This document shows positions 15,511 to 23,840 of a stretch of DNA of 23,840 bases, in pieces. This stretch comes from Chara braunii (lineage: Eukaryota; Streptophyta; Charophyceae; Charales; Characeae). A program made the translations under genes and the position numbers. The DNA is taken from positions 61,647-85,486 of the forward strand of contig BFEA01000781.1 of assembly GCA_003427395.1 (NCBI GenBank), in the 5' to 3' direction. Every line of letters begins with the position of its first letter. The stretch's first letter is position 1. A model generated the notes under the pieces. That model ran no database searches, had not been told where the DNA came from, and saw only the letters and a program-made list of their open reading frames with translations.

Positions 15511-16374
15511 CTCTAAGTGCACCTCTTACAGGCAGCAAAATCACAAGGTTGGCGGCGGGGTGTGCAAAATTCCAAGTATGCCAACTTTGGCGATTCAATT
15601 CAAATCTCCAAAAATGAAAATTTCTGAAAGAAATCAGGGATGTTGGTTGGTAAGACTCCTCTGCATCAGGTGAAAAGTTAATAAACGTAAAACAAAAAAT
15701 GGTTTGGCCGATGAGAAACATTCGCAGCAAACCGAGTGCTAATTTTGACCAAAGTTTGTGTGATACGGTAGGAGCAATGTTTCAAGCTGGGCAGGCCCAA
15801 GAGGTCCTTGTGTTCTTCGGTTGGACAGAATAGGGTTGGGTGAACTGGACCCGCTGTCAAGCGCACGGTCCCCGCAATGAGAGGGGACCTTCCCGGCCGC
15901 ATCATGCAGGATTCGGCAGGACTTTAGTCGTAGAGCGTTGCCGCTCCGGCCGAGTTCGCCAGCCATACCTCTCGCGAACCCCTACGACAGGATAGGGCCA
16001 CGCAAGGTACAACTTACCTCCACCTGCGGGAACTGTCACCATCCCTTAGGTGGGCGTATCCCCGCCGAGCTACCCGTCCATAGTACGAAAGTTTTTACAT
16101 GCAATCCCAAAGGTGGACCAGCCGAGGGCGTTTTCTCGTACGCTGTAGCATAGGGGGTACGCGTGGTTCCACGCCTCTATCGGACCCGTACGCAAGCCGA
16201 CACACTGGGGGGCTGAAGTCCCAAGCGCGGCTTGTCGTCGGTTGACTAGGACGCATCCTTCTTACCACGCGTTACACCACGCTAAAACAAAAAGTCAGAT
16301 CACTCACATAAAACAAAACACTCCTAGTCCCTTTAGTATCCAACCAATAACCTTTAGACACAAAATTGGTTGAG
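15511..16374. other. Noncoding stretch with small hairpins
   Basis: No gene recognised. Local perfect inverted repeats include GGTCCCC...GGGGACC (near 15867-15889) and GCGTGG-TT-CCACGC (near 16160-16173). The style suggests retroelement-derived noncoding DNA, but I cannot name the family. Confidence 0.4.
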
Positions 16375-16444
16375 CGTCGTGCGTGAGACTCGAACTAAAT
16401 ATCGTGAGGGCACATGCTTACTCATGTCAACTATCCATGCTTGA
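16375..16444 (-). mobile_element. tRNA-derived SINE head
   Basis: On the minus strand, an A-box-like TAGTTGACATGAG (from 16437) and a perfect B-box GTTCGAGTCTC (16395-16385) lie 42 nt apart, near the canonical 44. The acceptor stem does not pair well, so this is a SINE promoter relic rather than a tRNA gene. The SINE body probably extends to about 16270 through ACCAATTTTGTG and GGTTATTGGTTGG. Confidence 0.6.
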
Positions 16445-17231
16445 ATACCCAAGCAGTCGCAGTGATGGCGTACTATGTGGTACTCATAATCGCGCGGTCC
16501 TTGATGATCTCGAGGGTCGCGTTCGACACTCAAGTGTCGGCTGACACGCGCCTTGAAGGGTTAATCTCTCAACGCTAGACAACTGCCAAGGCGGTTGAGA
16601 ACCACACCCTCTTCTGCACCCTACGGAGAGTGGGTGGTACACAATTTATGGTCTGTAGTGGCGGTCACACCTTATGGCCATGGAGACAAGCTCCATCATC
16701 CAGGACTTGGAGAGAGGTCAAGGGGTTTGACTTTGACGGTTGACATGGACTTCAACGTCCAACTATGAAAATTAACAAGCAAAATCATTCAGTAAATAAA
16801 TAAGCATTCCAATACCCATACATCAAATCAAAACTCGAGATAAAATAAAAGAAGGGAAAATAAGTCCATTAGGTATGCAGATCGTGCAACACATTGTTGT
16901 CATTCTCACTACCTCCAAAGTAAGGATCGTACACAGATTTCAAAATATTGGCATGCATAAACACATGCACATGCGAAAGTCACATTGCCATACACCAATA
17001 TGGTCAACTTACTGTTCTCTGTAACTCACACCACGCCTCTCACACTCAAGCCCCAATCATTGTCAAACTTTCCATAAAAACCCATCAGTTCTTTATAATG
17101 ACCATTAAAAGAAGTTCGGTTAAAACCTTCAAAGAAACACATCAAGTCTCAGGGCTAAGGCGTCAAGTTGAGGTGCAGGTGTAAGCAAAGTTGTGTCGTG
17201 AGCCGATAAGTCGGCAATCAACCAACCGACC
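16445..17231. other. Noncoding, AT-richer stretch
   Basis: Contains short inverted repeats near 16520-16620 and an A-rich part (16770-16870). No credible open frame or RNA gene. It may be untranslated sequence of a plant-type retroelement; that is a guess from general appearance. Confidence 0.35.
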
Positions 17232-17271
17232 TGTTATCAAAAGATAACACAAGACGATCCTCGTAGGATCG
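17232..17271. other. Two adjacent perfect 7-bp hairpins
   Basis: TGTTATC-AAAA-GATAACA (17232-17249) is followed after five bases by CGATCCT-CGT-AGGATCG (17255-17271). Neither is followed by a T run. Function unknown. Confidence 0.6.
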
Positions 17272-17356
17272 GGCTAAACTAGTCAGATCTTGAATCATAA
17301 ACGGCCAAGGAGGACTTGTTACACAACACAGGCCAAATCCCAAATACTTGAGCTTT

Positions 17357-17660
17357 AAGTGTACGGAGATTAAATCCCCATATCACATCTTACTTAAAAT
17401 TTCAAAAGACTGAATATCAAATCTATCTCTCCCATGGACCTCAAAGAATAAGGAAAATTCTGGTAGCATCTCCCCTATAAAGGGTGGATCGCCAAAACTT
17501 CCCCTAGCAAGTGTACGGAGATTAAATCCCCATATCACATCTTACTTAAAATTTCAAAAGACTGAATATTAAATCTATCTCTCCCATGGACCTCAAAGAA
17601 TAAGGAAAATTCTGGTAGCATCTCCCCTATAAAGGGTGGATCGCCAAAACTTCCCCTAGC
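17357..17660. repeat. 152-bp tandem duplication, one mismatch
   Basis: 17357-17508 and 17509-17660 are identical apart from C at 17418 versus T at 17570. The unit begins AAGTGTACGGAGATTAAATC and ends with the TTCCCCTAGC block. Near identity implies a very recent duplication or an assembly artefact. Confidence 0.95.
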
Positions 17661-18216
17661 AATATATAATCTAACTCTTCGAAACTAAGAAAATTTCGAC
17701 AACGCCTCCCATAGAAAAAATATTTTTTCATAATTTATAAAAAGCCAAATATCAAACTTAGAAATAAAATGCAAGGAACCCGCATGTTCATTACTTGCTG
17801 GAGTGCATCAATTCACATGCATTTATACAAATTTCACAGATTGCAATGTCTCACACAAAACCCAATAGAAGATGAATGAGGACCAGAAAACTTAACTCGA
17901 TTATCAAACCCAGATTAAAGAGAGAACATCAAGAGTCCAAAATGTACAGCGCCGAACAAAGTTACAAGTCTTATTCAATCAACATGAGTTCCCAGGCCTG
18001 ACACTCATCAGCACCAGCTGCTAAACGTTCAACAACAGCGCTCAACAGGTATGTGTCACCATAGCTCACCCTTTCCCCCTTGATCTCTCTCTTTTCTCCT
18101 TCTGTCTATAATCCTGATTTATTCTTACTCATCATGCATGCACACTTTCTATCACATAAGGATCTACTCTTAATACTACTCACTAGTACCCCTATGCCTA
18201 ACCCTTCTACTACTAA
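17661..18216. other. Noncoding, AT-rich then pyrimidine-rich
   Basis: No gene recognised. The pyrimidine-rich part from about 18070 resembles 19105-19178, so the 441-bp duplication may extend upstream with indels. Confidence 0.4.
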
Positions 18217-18657
18217 CAACTCTTACTGGCGCAGCTATGGCTGTCTGTCCAAACCAGCGCCCAACTCCCTTCTTCTTCCTAGCGCAGCTCGCAAGCCTAG
18301 CGCTGCTCACTAGGATCCTGGCGCACAAGAGCTTCAACACTTCCACACCGTCATGCCAATGAGTATCTGCTGAAGGAAGAGGTTGGTCAGTCCTTTATAC
18401 TGCTGCACTGGTCTGGCGAGGTCTACTTTTAGCCTCCCTCTGCCTGAGACTCTTCCCCAATACCTGTTGTTACAAAATGTGTGTGCCAGTACCTTTTCCC
18501 CAGGGTCTGTTGATGCTTTGGCCGTCGGGCCTGACTTTCGGACTTCTGTTATGAGTCAGAAATGACCTGTGGGACTACGAATGGACTGGGACTGTGCCTC
18601 TTGACTTCTGGACGAACAGACGTGACCTTACCTCAGTTCTGAAATTGAATGTAACAC
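18217..18657. repeat. 441-bp repeat, copy 1
   Basis: From CAACTCTTACTGGCGCA to GAATGTAACAC. It aligns without net indel to 19179-19619, with about 34 differences by hand count (about 92% identity). The reading frame is not maintained. Both copies end at TGTAACAC and then diverge sharply, so the border is discrete. Confidence 0.85.
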
Positions 18658-19178
18658 TTGTTCGCCTAAGGACCTGACTATGACTTTTGAAACGACTTCT
18701 CATTTCAGTCTGGATGTGACTTCTGGCTCAGGGAACTTGTCCTTTGGAATGCTTTTCACGAAATAGAGTTTTGGCTGAACGGACTCATTATGCTGCAATC
18801 ATCATTTGGGGTCTGAATTCGTAAAGGCCCTAAGCCAAGGGTGAAGAAGAAACTGAACATTTGCCCCAACAACACTGAAAGGGCCAGCAATCCCTGCATG
18901 GGATAATTATTCATGGTGGGTATCAACACAGGAATGACCTCCGCTGACCCACCAAGTAGATACCCCAGATCCTAATCTACCTTCTGTGTGGATGGGATTT
19001 TTTTTTAATCAAAGTATGGATGCCGCTACTTTGAGATAACGAATTTGAATAGATACACTAAGTATACTTTCACTTAATCAAACACAGAATAAAAAAATAT
19101 TTCTCCCTTGATTCTTTTTTTTACTTTCTGTCTGCCGTTCACTTCACTACACCTTACCTTATGCTTTAACTTGTCTGG
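18658..19178. other. Unique spacer between the 441-bp repeats
   Basis: Noncoding; holds short A/T tracts (T9 near 19000, A7 near 19091). No gene or repeat recognised. Confidence 0.4.
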
Positions 19179-19619
19179 CAACTCTTACTGGCGCAACTAT
19201 GGTTGCCTGTCCAAACCAGCCCCCAGCTCCCTTCTTCTTCCTAGCGCAGCTCGTAAGCCTAGCGCTGCTCACTAGCATACTGGCGCACAAGAGCTTCAAC
19301 ACTTCCACACAGTCGTGCCAATGAGTATCTACCGAAGGAGGAGGTTGGCCAGTCCTTTATACTGCTGCACTGGTCTGGCGAGGTCTACTTTCAGCCTCCC
19401 TCTGCCTGAGACTCTTCCCTAGTACCTGTTGTTGCAAAGTGTGTGTCCCAGTACCTCTTCCCCAGGGTCTGCTGCTGCTTTGGTCATCGGGCCTGACTTT
19501 CGGACTTCTGGTCTAAGTGAGAAATGACATGTGGGACTGCGACTGGACTGGGACTGTGCCTCTTGACTTCTAGACGAACAGACATGACCTTACCTCAGTT
19601 CTGAAATTGAATGTAACAC
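19179..19619. repeat. 441-bp repeat, copy 2
   Basis: Second copy at offset 962. Differences from copy 1 are mostly transitions, spread evenly. Whether the pair are long terminal repeats of a small element, or a segmental duplication, cannot be settled here. Clean TG...CA ends and a target-site duplication were not found. Confidence 0.85.
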
Positions 19620-20489
19620 CGGTGTCAGGCGGCCACAAGCAGTGAGCCGCCTGAGATCTGTCGTTTTGGGACTTAGGCTCAGGGACAAGTCCATGTTTTG
19701 ACAGAACTCTGATATGACCAGGCAGCAAAAATTAGGAGAACTCGGGGCGCCCCTGATTTTGGGCACACTGAACTTTACGAATAACCCTCAGAAATGGCAA
19801 GATGGATAGCCGCTCCCGGCATATCTAGGAACCGTTATTTCAACCCGATCCAAGTCTAGGCCTCGAATGGCCGGGCGCAAGGGGGCATCGAGGGAACAGA
19901 CCTCGCCGCGAGTCTTTTGCAGCATACGACCGGGGCCGAAATCGGACCTCGATTTTCTGTCTATTTTAGTACCATAATTAAGAATGGGGGAAGGGATTAG
20001 GACTAGTAGGGGAGGACGCAGAANCACAAAGTCCCTTGATTTCTAAATTTTTCACGNCATTTAATTCTAGGGGGAGTACCCTTGTTATTTTATGTTTCCG
20101 GCAATGAAATTGAAAATGGGGAGAAGACTAAAANTGAAGAAGNGAAAAGGGAAACGAACGAATTTCAACTGCTCCTTTTTAGACCCTTCGGGAATTAATT
20201 TTTGAGGAGTTGCGATTATTATGCTAATTCGGACAAAAGAATTAAGAAAAGAGAAGGGTAATTAAAAAGTGAACAGACGAACAGAAAGTAATGATTACTC
20301 GATGCATACTCTTATTTCGCATTAATTAACCGCCGTTNGGGCGGAACCCAAATCTGATCAAATTCTCTAAACTCTAACTTTTTTTTACTACCCCCTGCGG
20401 ATCGAGGTTTCCCGTGTCGCCTTTCCGGTTTATCTGATTATAATTACTAACCTCACTGAGTTAGCCCGTAGTCGCATGGACGGTGTGGG
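19620..20489. other. Noncoding stretch; isolated Ns begin at 20024
   Basis: Contains GGCGGC...GCCGCC (19627-19650) and the palindrome GGGGCGCCCC (19744-19753). No gene recognised. Confidence 0.4.
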
Positions 20490-20890
20490 ATGGTACTACC
20501 TTGGACTGACAGGATGGCATTTGGCATGGTACGGATACGTGGCTCGGAGAGATTCGGTATTGTTGCGAACTNGCTGCGTCCTACGGTATTCGGTGTGAAT
20601 CTGGCTCGGAATGGCCTCGGCGGCACATTGCTTCAGGCTTGGGGCCGCTACGGTGAGTTATTTCTGGGTGGGCGGCCACGATGGAGATTTATTATCAGGT
20701 CTGGGACCAGGGCAGTCANTGGGCCAGTGCTGGTAAAACTCACGACGGTACGGTAATTATTTTGGTACGGTCACTGGGGCAGCGAAGGTACAGGCCACTA
20801 CAGTNCAATGCTGAGATGACTGGTACGGTCANTGNGGCGGCGACATACGGTTACTGGTTCGGACTGGCACGGATACTGGTTTGGCTCTAG
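20490..20890 (+). repeat. Imperfect GC-rich repeats of a TGGTACGGTNACTGG-like motif
   Basis: Variants such as GGTACGGTCACTGGGG, GGTACGGTCANTGNGG, CGGTTACTGGTTCGG and GGCACGGATACTGGTT recur irregularly. Open frames across it have an unnatural G/R/W/L-rich composition and contain unknown residues. It is better read as a degenerate minisatellite than a gene. Confidence 0.4.
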
Positions 20891-23165
20891 AACAGTACAC
20901 TGCGGCGCTGCTATTATTCGTTGGTATGACCACCAACTACAGCAAGGGATTCGATGGTTCCGCGNCGCTGGCCCTAGTCACGGCAGTCCAACTACGCCAG
21001 TTCCCTTTGGAGAAGACTGATTAATGGTCCCTTTCTTCGCCTGTCCATTTCTTCACCGACTGTTGGGCCCTTATTTTGCTTGGTACTGTTGCTGCTGATC
21101 GTTCTAGGCCTGGGCCTANAGGTTCGAATATCACTACTCTCCGCTGCTATTTTTCCAGGCCTGGAGCATCGGAGCTAACTAGACTTTGAGGGGGGGNCAC
21201 TCTTCGGGACGAATACANGGACCAGTGCCTTTGGTCTCACCGGGGGATATAGAGAGGACGAGCGGGTACGAGCGGAGGCAGGCAGAGACTGGATCAGAGG
21301 TGAACCATGCGTCCACCGCCGACTTGATGCAGACAAGGGAATGAGGGTTGGTCNATGGCGGGGGCNACGGCAGTTTGGAGAAGTGGATGNGACNGGATTA
21401 GTGCAGGTCAGCCAGAGGAAAGAGTGCGCCCTGCACACNCGGTGGGGGACACATTTGGACAGGGGAGGGGTGCTCACGGGGTACGCAGCGGTAACCTGCC
21501 AGGCGGCGAAGATGTGAATGTGGGACTAAGCAAGCGCACTTGAGGCGCGATCAACCATGCCCGCTGGGAACGGAACCTGATTTGGCCATAACCGTGCTCC
21601 CCAATGGGCAATAACCGTACCGCAGTGGGCATGGAGTTCAGCTAAGAGCTGAGTACANCGGGAGTGAACTCCGTCATGATCAAAGCATGTTTGCACCTTA
21701 CAGTATAGGCGAGCGACAGAGACCACTGCCAGCCAGCAGGGGAATAAGNGGTGCCCTGCGGAAAAGGAGGGAAGGCTTTGTGCGACAGCAGGTCGGAGAT
21801 GAACGCCCGGTATTTGTGACTCCCTTTGACTGACGCAGTCGGGAGGTAGAAAGGCAGAGTCTCGTGAGGGAATCTGCATGTGAAGGCGCAGTGGGGCTGG
21901 GTGTCAAATCCCAGACCAGCTTGGCTCGCACTGTCAAAGGCGTGGCGGGCAAAGCTTATCTTCCGAGGNCCATCCTGTGAGCACGTGAGACAGGAAGAGG
22001 TAAGCGGNGTGACGCNGTCAGTTCNAGGCAGAAACCCTACAGGAACCAGGCTGCTAGTTGATGACTTCCCAGTACGTCATCAAGTGCAGATCATCTGCCC
22101 AAGTGATCGNTGGGAGAATGAACGAATCTGGTTGGGTATGATCAGTTCATGAGTAATGGCACAGGTATGTTCTATTGGCTCTAAGACCCGGACAAGATGA
22201 AGAATTGAAGTGAGATTCAGAGAGAGAGAACAGGAGAAAGCTNAATGANGAATAGTACCGACAACTCACACGACGATATCTCGGGGACAAAATCAGAAAG
22301 GCTCAAACAAGCGGCAGGGTCACCCATTGCTCATACACGCGCAGAAATTGAAATAAAGAGTGAGGCAGCCGAGTGATCTTCGGGAAGTCTAAGTCGTTCA
22401 GTGCTGGAATTGCAGCAAAATCTGGGCGTGCATCTGACCAGATTCATTGTACCGATTGGCCCATGAGACTTATTATGGAACATGATTGAATGAAAAAGAC
22501 TTAAACGTGCAGAGTGTGAGTCAACCGTCAATAAGCAGATGCCGCGTCTCTCTGATGTGACTGAACTGGGTAGGAATGTATGTCCCCACGAAAGTAACCA
22601 ACCACTCAATCATGCTTNATCTTGNCGAGCGGACGTCTTGCTNCGACTTGATTCAACCCTCTGTCACTCCCAAAAGGAGGTTTCTCACCCCCTCGCACTC
22701 AGTCGTGAAGACGCTCANGGTGAACAACGACNNNAAGGACCTGGGCAAAATTTGGGGCCAGGTTTGCGTAACTTTACAAGGGCTGAATTAAATCGAGCAC
22801 GGCGAATCCAAAGTGAATGCGCCTGTGAGTCCACGTCTGGGTGTAAACAACCGCAGAGGAGAGTGAGACAGAGAGACTGAAAGCGTATATGCCCGTCGCT
22901 GGGAGGGGAAGTGGGTGTGAGGGAGAGGCAAGGTCGAACCAGTGTGAGAGAATCAGAGAGAGTGTGCGGTCAGTGCGGATGACAGGGTGGGAGGGAGAGT
23001 GACATCGCCCTCGAGAATGAGTCAAAGGGAAACGCAAATTATTAAGACGGGTAATATGAAGAGCATCGTTCCGGGATCGAAAGATGGACTAACGAGCCAA
23101 TCAAAGTAGCCGCTTCATNAACGGATACAGGCAAAGCTACTCCACTCCTAAAATTTGAATTTAGC
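20891..23165. other. Low-quality region without recognisable genes
   Basis: Many single-base Ns and one NNN (near 22732). Open frames are short, mutually overlapping and contain unknown residues. No conserved motif, RNA gene or window-internal repeat was found. Confidence 0.45.
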
Positions 23166-23417
23166 CTATTCGGTGATCGTCAGGTTTCCTTCCAAGAAAA
23201 ATTCAGCAGTACGGCGAGAGTAATCTGTCATGATCACGGAACAGTCGGACACCATGTAAATCATGAATAACTGCCTAAAAGGGAGATTAGTAAGTGGAAA
23301 CNGTACAGGTCCTTTGGTAGGCTTGTCAGCAGCGGAGCTCTGAAACAGATTCATAAAGGATTTGAGCAATTCATATTTGACCTTATAAATGATGTCCAGC
23401 CAGTTCAGCGCAGCCAT
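23166..23417 (-). CDS. Possible 83-codon ORF, unrecognised
   Basis: It begins MAALNWLDIIYKVKYELL and ends FLEGNLTITE; one codon contains N. The composition is protein-like, with amphipathic hydrophobic and aromatic content and no low complexity, but I recognise no family. A TATAAATA box lies 99-106 bases upstream on the same strand (23523-23516). An ORF of this length can arise by chance in 23.8 kb, and no splice partners were identified. It may be an exon, a retroelement fragment or nothing. Confidence 0.2.
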   Translation of the reverse strand: MAALNWLDIIYKVKYELLKSFMNLFQSSAADKPTKGPVXFPLTNLPFRQLFMIYMVSDCSVIMTDYSRRTAEFFLEGNLTITE

Positions 23418-23515
23418 GATTTGAAATCAAACGGTTGACATTACCTGAGTTAGGCTTGCTGGTGCGACAGGGAAGACCCTGGTAATTAGCCATCACTGCG
23501 CTTTTAATCGCCCGT

Positions 23516-23523
23516 TATTTATA
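23516..23523 (-). promoter_or_regulatory. TATA-box-like sequence
   Basis: TATAAATA on the minus strand, in GGGGTATAAATAACGG. It is a good consensus match upstream of the weak ORF at 23166-23417. An ATG at 23493-23491 is too close to the expected start site and opens a different frame. Confidence 0.25.
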
Positions 23524-23840
23524 CCCCGCCAAAAATGTTCCTAACAGAGCTCTGAGTCGAAAGGTTGGGAGCAACCGGTGGTGAATACAGTGGTAGGAGG
23601 CTTTTCTGAATGTGAGGACGGCGGAGCTGTGGGGACCAGCTTGTATGAAACTGTGAATTAGTGCGAGCCCGTGCTCAAGGACTCTATGTTTTCTCCACCC
23701 GCATCTCTTCAGTTCTCCCGTTGTCGTGTGTGTCTAGCGAGTATGTCCCTGGGGTTTTCACGTTGAGTTTTGCTTGTGCCCCTATCCTACCTGTTGGACT
23801 CGGATTCTCTGCCCTCTCTTCCTCGAAAATTCCAGATTCG
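23524..23840. other. Noncoding window edge
   Basis: No feature recognised on either strand. Confidence 0.4.

Noticed and set aside
18217-19619. A complete LTR retrotransposon
   Set aside because: Only 521 bp separate the repeats. No TG...CA ends, primer-binding site or target-site duplication could be shown.
21119-21135. B-box-like GGTTCGAAT on the plus strand
   Set aside because: No acceptable A-box about 44 nt upstream, and the area contains Ns.
22922-22950. B-box-like GGTTCGACC on the minus strand
   Set aside because: No A-box-like sequence at the expected distance upstream.

Overview
This is eukaryotic, repeat-dominated intergenic DNA with no intact protein-coding gene that I can support. 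The best lineage clue is three decayed copies of one non-LTR retrotransposon (LINE). Their C-terminal ORF2 remnants carry an LSVKSAYKML-type motif followed by a CX2CX14HX4C knuckle, as in the plant-type 'reverse transcriptase zinc-binding' domain (zf-RVT). With several tRNA-derived SINE heads, this suggests a streptophyte (alga or land plant). That is inference; I cannot name the species.

Layout. 1-50 is a G-rich tract. 87-247 is a foldback (MITE-like) hairpin. About 300-4492 is a nested pair: LINE-A (300-1387 and 3633-4492) is split by the 5'-truncated LINE-B (1388-3632), and the reading of LINE-A resumes after LINE-B's poly-A. 4493-6280 is unassigned noncoding DNA. 6283-6960 holds five degenerate copies of a G-rich repeat, followed by a 242-bp tandem pair (7063-7551). 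7776-8611 is a minus-strand SINE cluster, including a head-to-tail dimer with a 44-nt poly-C. 9644-11699 is a SINE whose A-box segment has been amplified as a 33-bp minisatellite and split by LINE-C (9720-11567). 11930-12327 is a 214-bp tandem pair.

12405-15510 is a cluster of short terminal-inverted-repeat elements with ends TTTAAACC(A/G)CCAGTAC. Some abut and share one TTTAAA. The cluster is interrupted by a 595-bp N gap (12917-13511) and contains an array of CCACAG-N4/5-CAGTGG motifs (13889-14108). 15510-18070 is noncoding DNA with another SINE head, a pair of adjacent hairpins and a nearly perfect 152-bp tandem duplication. 18217-18657 and 19179-19619 are two 441-bp copies, about 92% identical. 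From about 20.0 kb to the end the sequence is scattered with single-base Ns and shows no recognisable gene, apart from a weak 83-codon minus-strand ORF behind a TATA-like box.

The most interesting signals are: three conserved, covarying RNA-structure elements in the LINE 3' UTRs; a SINE with tandemly multiplied A boxes and one B box, split by a LINE; the abutting TTTAAA-sharing inverted-repeat elements; and the CCACAG/CAGTGG motif array.
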